Shown: positions 1 through 12,880 of the stretch, piece by piece
Layout of the letters: each line of letters opens with the position of its first letter
How positions within the stretch are numbered: position 1 is the stretch's first letter
Assembly (NCBI GenBank): GCA_033032175.1
Contig: CM065320.1
Span: 1,488,001-1,552,000, forward strand
Length of the DNA: 64,000 nt
Source of the DNA: Saturnia japonica
Taxonomy: Eukaryota > Arthropoda > Insecta > Lepidoptera > Saturniidae
Reading direction: 5' to 3'
Program-made: the position numbers and the translations under genes
The notes under the pieces: generated by a model
The model's database searches: none
The model's input: the letters and a program-made list of their open reading frames with translations, nothing else
Told to the model about the DNA's origin: nothing

Positions 1-2
1 GG

Positions 3-934
3 AGCAGCAACCGAGCGAGCGTACTCAGTGGAACACCGGACGAGCTACGCGCACGATCGCCCGCACAACTTGGCGGGCATGAACAAGAAAAGATCCTGGG
101 TCTATACTGGAATGCAGCTACGGAAGAACTAGGGTTTAACACGTCCATGCATCGGGTACCAGCCGATGTACGCGCACGCAAGCGGGCACCTACAAAGCGA
201 GAAGCTCTGAGTGCGGTTATGTCAATCTATGACCCGCTCGGCTTACTCAGCCACTACAGCGATAACGCGACCAACTTCCGTGGGGCGGACACCGAGCTAC
301 GCACCGCCTACGCCGAATGGGCACCTGCGCTACGGGGGGAGGGGCTCCGGCACAGCGTCGAGTGGCGCTACATCCCGCCCGGCGCGCCTAACCAGGGAAG
401 TGCATGGGAGCGGCTAGTGCGGTCGGTAAAAACCGCGCTCGCCGCCACTTTGAACGAGCGTGCGCCTAAAGAAGAGGTGCTCCAAACCGTGCTCGCGGAG
501 GCCGAGCATTCGATTAACGCGCGGCCTCTAACGCACGTGAGCGTCGACCCGCGGGACCCAGAGGCGATCACTCCCAACCATTTTCTGCTTGGGAGTTCGA
601 CGGGTATGCCTACGACGGGGACCTGCGACACGGCGGACCGGCGTACCTGGCGAGCAACCCAGGCGCTCGCCGATCATTTCTGGCGGCGCTGGGTAAGGAG
701 TACCTCCCTACACTGGTGCCACGCGGGAACTCAGCCGACAGCACGCGCCCTCTGAACGTCGGGGACTTGGTCGTGGTTGTCGACTCCGCCTTGCCGCGCA
801 ACACCTGGCCGCGCGGAATCGTCACGAGAACCTACACCGGACCAGATGGAGGAGTGCGGAGCGCCGACGTGAAGACGAGGAGCGGTGTGTTCCGGCGCCC
901 GACGACGAAGCTCGCCGTCCTGAGAGGAGAGTGA
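3..934 (+). pseudogene. BEL/Pao retrotransposon pol remnant (A17 protease-side region joined to integrase and DUF5641-like tail)
   Basis: The reading frame is open from the window edge. It shows the motif ILGLYWN followed by TKREALS and SIYDPLGLLS, the usual signature of the Pao peptidase_A17/RT region. It then passes in frame straight into SDNATNFRGAD and an integrase core (GAPNQGSAWERLV, INARPLTHVSVDP, NHFLLG). The reverse transcriptase C-terminus, RNase H and integrase start that should lie between are missing, so this is an internally deleted copy. Near 690-716 a frameshift moves the DUF5641-like C-terminal part (LNVGDLVVVVD, WPRGIVTRTY) into another frame that ends at the TGA at 932-934. 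The LTR follows within 30 bases. The element is dead and its 5' part lies outside the window. Confidence 0.88.
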
Positions 935-963
935 GGCTGCGCAGGCTACGCCGGGGGGAGAAC

Positions 964-1541
964 TGTTGCGGACAGCGAGCGGGGCGAGCGAATAATGAAC
1001 AAGTAAATGAAATAATACGTGTTAGGAATAAGGTTTATAAATACGTGTTAGGAATAGATATAATAATATGAACTGAATATGTGTGAATATGTGTATTTTA
1101 AAACGATTAGAATAAGAATATAGCTAGTTGTAAGTTTAAATGTATAAATTTCACTAGTTGTAAGGATGAACCATGCCAGACTCGGAACATCTGGCATGGT
1201 GACTCATGGTACTGCCGAGAGCGCGCACACAGGGCGTGCGCGCTCATTGGCTGAGCGACGCCCCGCACGGAATCCATCGCACTACCGGTTGCGAGGCAAA
1301 GGGCGAGGTTAAATATAGCGGAGAGGGCGGCAGTACTACGATCAGTTCGAGAAACACCACAACACCAGCAACAGCAAGCAGCGAATCACCAAGCAAACTA
1401 CAGTCAAGAACGTTATTAAGAAACCACATTGTTACTACGAACTACTGTAACTTTGTAAGAAACAAGAATAAAACAAGCGCTATTAATTTAGCACACATTA
1501 AAATATTGTGGACGTCTTATATTCACAATACATATATAACA
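964..1541 (+). repeat. 3' LTR of the BEL/Pao element
   Basis: A purine-rich tract (about 953-963) follows the pol stop and directly precedes TGTTGC, the likely LTR start. The likely end is TAACA at 1541, giving an inverted TGTT...AACA and a 578-bp LTR. Inside is an RNA polymerase II layout: a TATA-like TTAAATATAG at 1309-1318, a TCAGT initiator at 1342-1346 about 30 bp later, and AATAAA at 1467-1472. The other LTR is outside the window, so the boundaries rest on motif logic only. Confidence 0.7.
1309..1348 (+). promoter_or_regulatory. LTR core promoter (TATA-like plus arthropod initiator)
   Basis: TTAAATATAG at 1309-1318 and the initiator TCAGTTC at 1342-1348 are spaced as in insect core promoters. 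They sit in the LTR where U3 should meet R. Confidence 0.5.
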
Positions 1542-4500
1542 GCAATGATACCATAAGTGCAAAAATACTTAATATTTAAGCGTAGGAATTTTACAAGGTT
1601 AAAAAATAAATCGCTCCATTCTTAATACCTATGCATGCACCTTTGGATAATCGTGATAGGCCTACAAAAGTAGAATATACAAATTGTGACAGGTTTGTAA
1701 ATGTATTAAATTAAATCATAAAAATTGATATGTTATTTGGTATGCGGTATACTTTGCATGATAAAGAATAGCACCATAAATAGCTCACGGACACTTCCGG
1801 AGACCCGAAAGGAAAGGAAATTGCCTCGCAAATTTGCAATTCAATACACGATAGAGATATTATCGTCTCCACTGTTTCTATATATATATATATATAACTA
1901 TATGATCGGATATTTATTGTAATATTATATGAACAGTGGACGCGTGTTGACTGTTGTTAAGAATTCCTAAAAATATTAATATCTTCTAAAAGAGTGGCAA
2001 AAAAAAAGTTATTTTAGTTCACATGAAAATTAATAACACGTTAAAAGAATTTCAAGAACAACTCAAGTAAAAGAATTTCAAAGGTAGCTCAAGATTAAAA
2101 ACAAGATGGTTAAAAATTGTTTTTATTTTTAAAAAATCTCTTCATATAATTTATAATCTACGTTTGACATAGTATGGATAATACAGGGTAGACATTTTGG
2201 GTTAAAGCAAGAATTTTATTAACATTAAAAGTTATTAAAAAGGACACAAAAATACTACACAAAAAAATAATTATACTTTTGTTTTTTAATTGATTCCCAG
2301 AAGCCCCGCCGTACTTAAATATTATAATATAGCCAATGTCACTCTCACACCTAAGACGAATCTAACGACATCTCGCATGCTAAAATACATCAGACATACA
2401 AGGCTGCAGAGCGTGTGAAAGAAATAGATATACAAACATACATGCGTTCGAAAAACATAACCCTCCTTTTTCGCAATCGAATAAAAACAGGCTCGATTTC
2501 ACAGCAGTTTGAGTTATTATTTTCTTTAAACAATATACCTAATTATTCATTGCACGCAGTAATATAATATAAGTCAATGAATGTACTAGGTACTATTGTT
2601 TATTATCTACTTTTATTATCCAGAATTTTTATTATGTGAAAGCATTAATTGCAAAATTATAGACATGATAAGTAATTACATTATAATTAAATCTAAATAG
2701 AATTGGGTACATTAATTCTAATTATATATTATGTTGGTAACAAAATAGTTGTAAACAAATTAAATTCTTCAATACTCGCACGTCATAAGTTGCTTTTACA
2801 TCGTTCTCATATTGAATCGATAAATCAAATCGAACGGAATCTATTATTGACTGCGCAAACATCGTGTGAAAGGAAGCTTTTCGGATGTTTCCTGGCGCTG
2901 AGAGAAATGGGGCCGTGTTCTACCAAGCGCTGCCGACACGCTCATTTTTAGGTATTTACTACATCCGCTTATAATTATATCTCTGCTCTCTATTACTTTT
3001 TATGAGGTATTTTATTATGTATTTATAGCTTACAGTCTATTCCACTACTTGTTAACTTAAAGAAATTTTCGTTTTCTTGTACTGCGTAGTTTAAAATATT
3101 TATATTATAAAGAACTAAGGTAATAATAAAAATTATTAATAAGGATTGGAAATTGCATGCGATGCTTTCGTTACTACGACCCTTCATAAAGCCGGACCGC
3201 ACGCTTGTTTGCTACCGTCGTAGAACAAAAAAGAAGAATTTTGAATTTTACTTCAAATCTAAATTTGCTTGGTGGATTTTAACACACGATGTGTCGTTAT
3301 ATTCGTTATAATTGTGGGAGTGACATAAGCTATATATTTTTTAAGTACAACGTCTGGGAACCAAATAAAAAGCAAAGATAGATTTTTTAGTCAAGTGTTT
3401 GTTGTTGCATTCGTGATAAGTAATTGTTTCCTTTTTAATAATTCAACTCGTTTATTGCAAAAAGTGCCTCAGTTATCAGAATAGTCGAGGTTGAGAGAGT
3501 TTTGACGTTTCTCGTGGTTTTTCAAAACGAGAATAAAGTAAATTAATATTTTATTATACATCTGACAATGAACAGTTTTGTGCGTACGTACAAAATAAAA
3601 ATATCGCTATCATCCGCGCGCGGTTAAACAATTTGCCTATATATTTCCTTCTCTGCCTACGATCTTACAATACCCATTTACTTGTTTCCCGGTATTTCTT
3701 TTTACTTTGTTGTCGAGTTGTGTATAGTTAATTAATTATCCTCATTTCATTTTCCCGGCCATAGTACCAAGTCAAATGTAAAAATTTGTTCTTCAGAAAT
3801 AATGACTTAGATCGTGTCAACAACACAGCTTTAACATTAACGGTTTGAATTGACTAAAACTGCAAAAAAACCTGCTCACGTCAAGGACGTAGCCAGATTC
3901 GGATAAGGGGCAACTGCCACCCTAGTAGGTAAGCTGAATGCTGGTTGACTTGACTTGCTCGCAACGCTAATACGGCTAATGTTCCAGTATTATGTGTAAC
4001 ACTTTACTTAGAAAAATACACGTAAATATTTTCAGAGGAGGTAATGTTGCGGCGAATATATACTAGTGTTTTTATGCTTGCCTGCCCCTCTATCCGTGAA
4101 TAACACCTTGGCTACGTTTTTAACCTACGTGCTACCTACGTCACACGTTCTAGTCCGTATGCAGTTTAGAAAATAGGGAGCTCTTAGTCTTTATTAAGTC
4201 TTACAAAAATTGCAAAACTATGGTAATAGACTGTTTAATCATAATTATCAAGAATGGCTTAGTAGTAGTATGTTCGAACTTCGAACTCCGCGTCTCGCTT
4301 CGCATGTCGATCGACGTAGCATAGGTCTGATAGGTCCTAACAATGAGCTTGAGCTTTTATTGAAGGAAAATATAGTGATGAAATCATAGCATGGAGGTAG
4401 AGAATTTTGTAATGTCCGCCTGGCTAACAATACCTTCACATTCAAAATCTGTCGCCATGCACTTACTTATAATGCGTGTTCCGGTAGAACCATTCCTCTC

Positions 4501-5393
4501 TAACTTTAGCTTGTTATCATCTTAGGCCATATCGCCACTTAAATGGGTTTGTGATCAAAATATAAACGTACTTATAAAGTATTTCAAAAAATTTATAAGC
4601 CTATAACGTTTTGTATTTGCATTTTGTCTTAAAAAGTGTTTCTAATTTGTAACTCGACATCAAATTACCGGTGTTAAATATGTTAACAGATCTCATATGA
4701 AAAATTAATGTAGAAAAAATTTACAGAGGTAATAATAAAATATAAATAAAATTTTATGATAATCCATCAATTATTTACACCTAATTTTTGGTATAAAATT
4801 ATTGCGCGGTATTAAAGAAGCGTCTTTTTATTTGATTAAAACGTGACTTTAAACCAAAATCGTTAATCGATCTGACAGTCCGTGAACCACACGACTGATT
4901 CTTTATCCCACGACTTACAATGTCTCTTAGAATAATAAGTATCGAGTTCAACGAACAACGCGCTCGCTCATGTCAAAATAAAAATAATATATTATTTTAT
5001 TAAACTAATTATTACATTTCAATTATTTTAAATTATGATTTTAATTATATTATTGTATTTAATCATATTATGTTAATCTGAAGTGAGAGAATATTAATTA
5101 AAACAAGTAAAAAACATTGAATAAATGTTTTGAAATTTAAAAACGTTTAACATATAAAAAATGGTACCTTAAATCGCGACAAAAACAGGAATTTTCAAGG
5201 AAAACATTTTTTTCGCCTTAAATTGAATAAACATTAATTTACAAATTATAATATATACATATTAATTTGCACACAACGCTAAAGTTCACATTGAAATATT
5301 TTGGAAGAACAGTTCAGGGACCTCATAAATGTTCAATTGAAGGTTTATTTACTTATTGTTGATTATAATTTATTGTCAAAAATCTCTACGAGC
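1542..5393. other. Repeat-derived non-coding DNA
   Basis: AT-rich sequence with no convincing coding exon. It holds a (TA)n run at about 1880-1896 and a SINE-like body at about 4325-4545. The short reading frames here (for example 2703-2951) lack codon bias and recognisable domains. If wengen extends leftward this may be its 3' flank. Confidence 0.5.
4325..4545 (+). repeat. tRNA-headed SINE family, body fragment
   Basis: The order of blocks (gagcttttattgaaggaa, then ttttgtaatgtccgcctggc, then a block like caaaatctgtcgcc) matches copies at 18788-18925, 29057-29300 and the split copy at 61990-62700. The copy at 29057 carries the tRNA-like head. Confidence 0.6.
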
Positions 5394-5482
5394 AGGAAGT
5401 GGGGACCTTCCAGTCGGCTCGAGTAAAGCCCTGCGCGTGCGGGGCGGAAGCAGCGGCGGTCGATGTCTCGGCGACAAACTTG
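5394..5482 (-). CDS. Possible 3' terminal coding exon (wengen?)
   Basis: A GC-rich island in AT-rich DNA. On the minus strand an acceptor (taattcaag) is followed by an open frame with strong G/C bias at third positions. It runs VAETSTAAASAPHAQGF and ends ...KVPTSCS, then TAG. All three minus frames are open over this short stretch, so the frame is chosen by codon bias. A phase-0 start does not match the phase-1 donor of the wengen exon at 16163-16640, so at least one unseen exon, or another gene, would be needed. Position and strand fit a wengen cytoplasmic tail, but this is inference. Confidence 0.35.
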
Positions 5483-5840
5483 AATTACAAATAACCCCTA
5501 ATGAACACACGTGCTTGCTTGCTGCAGTATGATTGGGTCGCTTACCTACTTGCCAACATACTTCCACCTCTATTCTTAAAGTTAATTTCTCTATGTTTGT
5601 TACATAAAGTATTCTGCAAATATTGACATGGTCACATTGCAATAAAATGAAAAAATCGTGACTTGCAATAAATTTTAGATGAGCTTGCTAATGCTTTTCA
5701 GAAATCGTGTATCTAATTTACTGCAGAAATATCGTATAAAAAATTAGCTTGTTTGCATTCTGTAACGACCTGCGGCTGGAGTTTATTCTTTTAGAACGAT
5801 TGTCTTGGAATTGTACATTAGGCAAAGTTAAATCGTTAAA

Positions 5841-5925
5841 TCTATACGAATAAATAAAATTGAAGTGTCTGTTTGTAATGTCAAAAGAACAGCTTTTTAC
5901 TAAATGAATATCTAAACTATAGTTT
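5841..5925 (+). mobile_element. Helitron-like family A, 5' end fragment
   Basis: Begins A|TCTATAC, then the family block aattgaagtgtctgtttg and agctttttactaaatg, then diverges. It matches the 5' ends at 10147, 39506, 52305 and 54972. Confidence 0.65.
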
Positions 5926-6454
5926 ATTAAAGCGGATTTATTCAAGTCTATAGATATAGCCTTGTATATGATAGCCAGATTCACTAGGAATATAGGCTAT
6001 CTAACATTTGACTACAACTCTCAGCTAGCCTTAAATATTGATTTTTATTAAGTCCTAGTGGAATCCCTCCTGAACTCTTTATCCGCGTGCGCTGGCGTAA
6101 TGGTTAATGACACTTAAATATAATGTTCTACAAAAATACTGGCCTTTAGTATATCTAAAAAAAAGTCCGCTATAGCATATGTCTATCTTTTATACATAAG
6201 CCACAATAAGGTATTTTGAGATTTTTTTTGTTGAAGAGTAAAAATTGATTTATGAGCATTATTTTTAGGCTTAGCATATAATATGCTACGAACAAAACTT
6301 ACTTCATCATAAAGACAATTTTATAAATGAATTTTTGCCTTTTATAGCGATGGAAAGTGAGAACAATCCTTATACGCAACGCAACACGGGTGCGTTGGTG
6401 ACGCGGTGTTCGTCGGATAAAATTAATACGGGTCAAACCGTGGGGCACAGCTAG

Positions 6455-6912
6455 TGAAAATATATACGGTAATCATATCAAAACGCCAATTTTTTTAATG
6501 TTTATCTGTCTGTTTGTTCCGGGTAATCTCCGAAACGGTTGGACCTATTTTGACCGGACTTTCACTAGCAGATAGGATGATATAAGGAGTAGCTTGGATA
6601 CTTTTATTTTAGAAAAGTAATTATGGTTCCACGTAAATTAAAATCAATTGAGAAAAACGACGATTTTGTGGCGCTTAAATTGGCTTACACCAAGTAGGTA
6701 AACCATAAAAGATATTTTATATTAAATTATGTACATATTGCATAATTGTACATCTACAAAAAAGTCATAGAGAAACATTATGTATATCTTCTAAGAATTA
6801 TTCACAATAAGCATGTCTTTAAAATAACTGGGAGCGGGGTTTGCTCGATTTGCGAGTGTGCCCGATCGACGGCATTCACTGCCCACGCGAGCGCAACCTC
6901 GGCCACAGCTAG
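6455..6912 (+). mobile_element. Helitron-like family A, 5'-truncated copy
   Basis: Shares the internal blocks tgttccgggtaatctccg, ttttgaccggactttcac and cacaataagcatgtcttt with the other family A copies. It ends in a CG-rich hairpin zone and CTAG (6909-6912) followed by T. Its left end abuts the CTAG terminus (6451-6454) of a different repeat. Confidence 0.7.
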
Positions 6913-8529
6913 TCTATAAAAATAAAATGATTGATGAATGCCACTGTGCACGAATCACACAAAAACTATTGGATATATTTTGATCAATTTTTGTTTTGTT
7001 TTATCAGACTTCAAAAAAAGACCGGCGGCATACATAACTCAATGGAGTTTTTGGCGGGATCTTAAAGTGACCTGTGACATGTTGTGATTTTTATTTCTAA
7101 TTCAATAACTTAGGTTTTTGACCCTATAATATGTAATATTGGTGGTGTTGTCGTGATATAGTTTGGTTTATTATGATTTGTGTCAATATAAACTCAAAGC
7201 ATGCATTTTGAAATCATACAAAAACTTTCTAGATCTCCCTTAGCCACAATCTTTTTAGACGCCACTTTTAATAAAATACCTACTACTACGAAGGTTTGAA
7301 AACATTGACGCCGGCAAATGTTTTTTGCGGTGCCAAAATAAAAAAAAGAAGAGGTTACTCAATTCGAATGAATATATTTTTTATGGATGTTCAGCCATAA
7401 TAACTTCTTTGTTTTTTTTTGTATAGGGGAAACCTTAATGGTTGTCCTAATTTAATTTCATTAGCATTGGACCTTGAACTTCGAAGATACACCAGGGAAT
7501 TCTTAAAAATGGTTTTCTTTTTTGTTAAAAATTGTCTTGTATTCCTTAGATACTTGGTCCTTACCAAAAAAAATACCACAATATATTCATTAACAATAAT
7601 TCTGTAGTCCACACGAGCAGAGCCGCAGCCAAAGCAAGTTATGAATATATTACATAATATATTATTACTTCCGTATACAAATAAGTTGATTAAATGAATA
7701 TACACGATGTGCAAATATGTTGCGCGGAGGGGCAACATAACGACTTCACTTTTTCTTAACATTCGATTTTGCTGAAAAATATTATTATTAACTGTGCCTG
7801 CAGCTCCGCGCGTGTTTGCTACAGAATTAGGTATCGTTTATGAAGATATAGTGATTTTTTTTTTCTTTAAAAAAAACCAAGTATCTAAGGAGTTATAAAA
7901 AAAAATACTATCAAATTACCACCAGTTTTTGTGTGATGCGCGCATAACGGCAAACCTCTATAATTTTATTTACATAGATTCGTATATTCTCAATAGTTTA
8001 GTTTGAGTTTCATGCTGTCCCCCTTATTAGCTTTCTTTCGTAATTTCGAAAGTGTCCCTTGAAGTAGTTGCGACACAATTGCCCGCTATCGCCGTTTCAC
8101 TACTACATATAGAATAACTAATAGTACGAGCTAATCCATTAAAATTTGATCGACATAGAACATGCGCGCGTGATGGCATCCTGCGGCCTCGATCGCATCA
8201 ATGGTAATGCATCTCAGGCCGTGGAGCCTTAATAGAAAATCGATTGAAGTTACAAGGTGACACGTCACGCTGTGTAATAAACTAATAATCAATATTGATG
8301 CCATTCAAAGCAAGGAATATGCCGCGATGTATTGAAGAAGTATAAAGTAAAAATTAACCGTTTGGTTGTATTTACCGGGTATTCGAACTAAAATATGTAA
8401 AGTTTAATAGGAATGTTATTAAATAGTTAGTAAAAAAAGAAAAGTCTTTTATGGTATGTACTTAATTTTCACTAAGTTATTAATATGATTATCAACTGTA
8501 GGTGCAATAAATATTATTTGTACAGATGA

Positions 8530-8645
8530 AAAAAAGGAAGATAAACCAGATCGAGTTTCTTGCCGGTTCTTGTCGATGAATGGGACGTTTTCTGAACCGG
8601 TAGTAGTATTTAGACTTTCATAAATGCCTTCTGAAGCTCGGTATA
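8530..8645 (+). repeat. Lepidopteran SINE/LINE tail repeat
   Basis: The blocks gatcgagtttcttgccgg, gaaccggtagtagt and cataaatgccttctgaag recur at about 26890-26985 and 61085-61210. The pattern resembles the 3' tail of common lepidopteran short retroposons. Confidence 0.5.
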
Positions 8646-11419
8646 CACGCAGTGACTTTGATCACCGGCGACTCGCTGGCGATTGTAAGTCTTTTGTGTC
8701 CACACGATAGCGATCGATCAATATTCATTTGGTAGCAAACATGTGCAGACCTAGCAGACTTGTGCGTGCTGATGATAAAATCTTGCCTGTTCTCGGTTCT
8801 GTGCTGCTTGCGCTAGCAGATGTTTGCACATTTGGCAAAGAAAAAGAAAATAAAAGATGTTGGATGAAGAAATTAATACTTTCAAAGTAAAATTATTATT
8901 AAATACTCTTTTATAATATATTATTGATTTCATATACAAGTAAGTTGTGTAAATGCAATATGCATATTTACGTTTAGTATAAGATGGAGGGGTTGGCAAA
9001 TTAACGATTTCACTTTTTCATGACACTCGATTTTGCTCCCCATCTAATTAACGTACCGCGCACTATAAAATATGAAAATCGATTAATAAGAAATAAGGTC
9101 GAAAATTTATTTAACCAATAATAACATTTTTAACAAAACAGTTTTAAGGAGTTCCGTGGTTTCTTCAAACTCGAAGATCCAATGCCAATGAAATTAAAAT
9201 AGGCCCATCCTTGAGATTTCCCCTTTCCAACGAAAGAAGAAGTATCTAAATCGGTTCATAAACAAAGAAGTTATGGTTTTACTTCTAAAAAAAAAATTTA
9301 GTATACATTTGAATTTTTGAACCTCCTGTTTTTTTAAGTCGGTTAAAAAGTGTTATGCATTGCATATTTTATTTAAAAAAATCTTTCTCGCGAAAGTGCG
9401 AACGTGACCTCGTCGAGGATGTTTCTAAGGAAGGTAATTAAGTAAGTTACGTTTGTTCCCCAGACAGGCGTATGAAGCGCAACAAACGCCCACACGAGCA
9501 CGACACATTATTTTAAAATTTAACTGGCTTTGCGCCAGAGAAACTGTATCGAGGTTCCTTGGCGTCCCAACCTGAACGTTAATTAGAGTTACGTTGTTGT
9601 AAATATTCCTTTTTTGGACGAGCTTTTATTCTCTTACTTCAGTGTAAGTATTATGACACCGAAATTAGAAAGTTTTACGACTGATATATAGTTATGACGC
9701 TCTGTAATGCGTAAGTTCACACGGCACCAAGGTGGATAAAATTATAGATATAGCGTGTTTTAACTTATAAGTATAGCAGTGCCCCGCGGTTCCCCACGCG
9801 TTTATTATAAAGTAATTAGTTTCGTCTCGTAAATATTTTTTTACTCATAATTTTGAAAATTCTTATAGCATATGAATTATAAAATGACATACGCTTTTCG
9901 TCTGCAAGATTTGGTCAAAATCGTTAGAGTAATATTTTTTTAAGAAATTGTGAAAATATTTTTGTAACTTTTTCTAAAAGTATTATTGACGATAATTATT
10001 ATAGTCTAACAATTGAGGAATGACATAATCTTCCTGCATACAAATTTCATAAAAATCGGCCAAGCGTTTTTGAGTTAAATTTGGACCTACGGACAGATTA
10101 AAAAAAAAATATCATATTCGTGATCAGTGTCCTTCATAATAGAATATCTATAGGTACAAATAAATAAAATTGAAGTGTCTGTTTGTAATGTCAAAACAAT
10201 AGCTTTTTACTAAAATCATATTATGAAATTGCAATCTGTCTCTTTGTTCCGGGTAATCGGGATAATATATCGGAATAATAATTTTGACTGGACTTTCACT
10301 GACAGATAGCTGATGTAATAAGGAGTAACTTAGGCTACTTATATTTTGAATAATAATTAGGGTTTCACGCGAATTAAAATCAATTCGGCGACGATTTTAG
10401 TGCGCTTAAACGGTTTTCGATGAGTAAACCATAAGAGATATATCTAACTAATGTAGCACATAATTGTAGATCTCAAAGATCTACAAAAAAGTCAGTGAGA
10501 GCATTTGTCTATCTTCTAAGGATCGTCCACAAAAAGCATGTAAATAACCGGGAACGGGGTTGGCATAATTCGTGCGTGTGCCCGATCGGCGCGGCGCACA
10601 TTGGACTGAAAACGGAGCCTCCCTTTCATAGGATTTTAGAAAAATTAAATATGTTATTTCATAGTTTTAAGTATACAGTTTTGTCAAAACAGTCGTATAA
10701 TTTAGCAATTTCTAGCTTTATTTTTAATTTCTACACCATATAATATGGACTTGTAAATTTCAAATGTATGAAAATGGATTTTCTTTTCGTCATAACTTTT
10801 TTGTGTTTTGAGTTGTAAAGCTGAAACTTATACATATCGTTACTGGGGTAGTAATGAACCCTTAGGACCTTTCACCTTGACCCCGGGCGTCCCCGTTCAA
10901 CAGATATTTGTTGATGAAAATTTCATACTTTGATGACATTGTATTGAGGTGAAATCATCAATCTGTAGGTTTATTTTCAACCTGAATGCTACAGGTATCG
11001 ATTAATAAAGTTACCCCTGATTTACCCTACCGCTTCGTTTTCATTATCTTTGAAAAATACGATTCAGAATTAGTTTAAAAAATTCAATATATCTATTTTT
11101 CTTTATTAAAAGTTGTACATTACCTATAAATTTGCACTATAAACTTAAATTAACACCAATTATCCATTACCTGCTACTATTCTTGATTGTTTTTGTTCCA
11201 CATTTGTACCAAAATGTCTTGATTTTGCTAATTAAGGGTAATTAGTTTATTTGTTTCGTTGATATTGATGTTTGTCATAAAAGATTAAACAGTTATTTCT
11301 GGGACTAGATTAGGATTCTAAATGAAAGCAGTGTAAATAACATGAGATCTTATATTCATTTTAACTTATCGATTTCAACAGTACCTCTAAATAGATGATG
11401 TAAAAGTAAATTCCAAATA

Positions 11420-11588
11420 CAGTGTAAACTCTTTATAACGAAACTCAAGGGACTGAGCATTTTTTGTCGTTATAGAGAGTTATCGTTATATGGAGTGTAG
11501 TTTCAATATGTGGATTTTAACGCAAACCAACCAAGTTGGGCTCACTTCAACGTTATAGGGAGTTTATCGTTATAAAGAGTTTACACTG
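11420..11588. mobile_element. pogo/Tigger-like MITE
   Basis: 169 bp with near-perfect terminal inverted repeats starting CAGTGTAAACTCTTTATAAC and TA duplicated on both sides (11418-11419 and 11589-11590). A CAGT terminus and TA target fit the pogo branch of Tc1/mariner. No coding capacity. Confidence 0.8.
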
Positions 11589-11726
11589 TATATAAAAATA
11601 TTTTATATCAAAATTATGATACTATAAATTATGATATACATATAGTTCCGATGATACCTACTTAATTACACTCATACATTACTCAGAGTCACACAAATTT
11701 CTTACATCTACAAACTCTATATTTTC

Positions 11727-12660
11727 TTAATCTGATGTAGAATTTACCAATAACAATTTAGCTTCATCTGATAGCGGTTTATGGCTAAGTTGACTTATCT
11801 TAGGTCTGATGCTGGACAGGTATGGGTCAGAAGTTATTAACAAACTATGGATAATATCCTCATTTGTTGCAATTCTACTAATTTTTCTCGAGTGGAATAC
11901 TCTAAAAATTTTAAAATCTTTATTGCGTGCTTCAGAAGCCTCTTCAGAAAGTTTGCCAATTGGGATAAAGTTATTATGCTCAATTATGTCTGCATCATGC
12001 ATGAGTAATTTATGCACGCTAGAAGGCATATAATATCACTGATATAACTCGACATATTTATGAGCTGTTTTAGAACAATATTGCCGGAACTTTTCCACAT
12101 CAACAAACTTTCCACATGAGACTACCTGAAGAATCACCGCAAATCTCTTGATGAGTTCTTCATCAACATCAGTGATCTGTGCAGTTACTTGAGGATTTGC
12201 AAAAAACCTTCTTGCGGTGTTCCCATCATTGGTCGTTCCTGCAACTTGTTTAACTATATCTACAAGCAGTCCCATTTCATCTCGAAACTTTTCTTGTATA
12301 ATATTTTTATTTCTACTAAATCTACTAGTTGCTTTAAATCGTCTCCTTTGGCTTGCCATTTTTTGAAATCTAGGCGATACGCAATATGCAATAAGCATTC
12401 CATGCATTTAATCCAGGCGTGGAGGGAAGATAGGCCAGGCCATACTTAAAAATATCCTCAGAATGAGTTCTTCGCGATATCAAGTCGATGGCATTAATAT
12501 CTTTCGGCTTCGCTTTACAAATATCACATACTGCTGTTGAGGTATCTGAAGGATATGAAGTTATCTTACCATATATCATGGTCATATGAAGTCTGTGTTT
12601 CATATTTGTATCATTGACAGCAGTTGGCTGCAATGCAGCAATTCCCTTTTCAACAATTAA
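11727..12660 (-). pseudogene. Transib/RAG1-like transposase, C-terminal fragment, frameshifted
   Basis: Read right to left it shows: a zinc-binding-type CDICKAKPKDIN stretch (about 12500-12540); a damaged region with at least one frameshift near 12370-12410; GTTNDGNTARRFF, matching the GNFARK/GNTARR motif of RAG1 and Transib; EELIKRFAVILQ; a TGA stop between Tyr-Gln and Tyr-Tyr-Met (12033-12035), where the family has Trp; then MPSSVHKLLMH and GKLSEEASEARNKDFK. The last motif holds the third catalytic acidic residue of the RNase H-fold site (the counterpart of Glu962 in mouse RAG1). Roughly the first two thirds of a typical 650-700-residue transposase, with both catalytic Asp residues, are missing. 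Family assignment is from motif memory and is supported independently by the element ends. Confidence 0.85.
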
Positions 12661-12664
12661 TTTA

Positions 12665-12880
12665 TTTCTTTTAAACGAGGACGCCTGGGCTCAATGTCAA
12701 AGGGCCTAAGGGTTCGTTACCACCTCGGTAACGTTACGTATAAGTTTCAGCTTTATAATTGAAAACAAAAAAAGTTATGAAGAAAGGCAAGTTCATTTTT
12801 ATACATATAAAATTTACAAGTCAATATTATTTGGTATATAAGGTAAAAATAAAGCTTGAAATTGCTAAATTGGTAATTTA
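12665..12880 (+). repeat. Internal direct copy of the Transib subterminal region
   Basis: This stretch (gaggacgcctgggctcaatg through aagcttgaaattgctaaatt) is a diverged direct repeat of 13145-13352 in the right arm. The right side of the element therefore carries the same about-200-bp block twice in the same orientation. Confidence 0.7.

Larger units (their letters stand above)
5483..10146. other. Repeat-derived intronic or intergenic DNA
   Basis: No supported gene. It contains a Helitron-like 5' fragment (5841-5925), another repeat ending in CTAG at 6451-6454, a 5'-truncated Helitron-like copy (6455-6912), a SINE-tail-like piece (8530-8645), and generic transposon tails near 9300-9350 and 9880-10100. 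A CpG-rich hairpin-forming patch lies at 8160-8235. Confidence 0.5.

Noticed and set aside
7391..7762. 123-codon minus-strand frame
   Set aside because: Composition of random AT-rich sequence with repeat-tail features. No domain or splice context.
9395..9425. Acceptor-like ccttag on the minus strand followed by an 18-codon open frame (possible wengen exon)
   Set aside because: Phase fits, but the frame is short, low in bias and next to transposon tails. Not enough to call.
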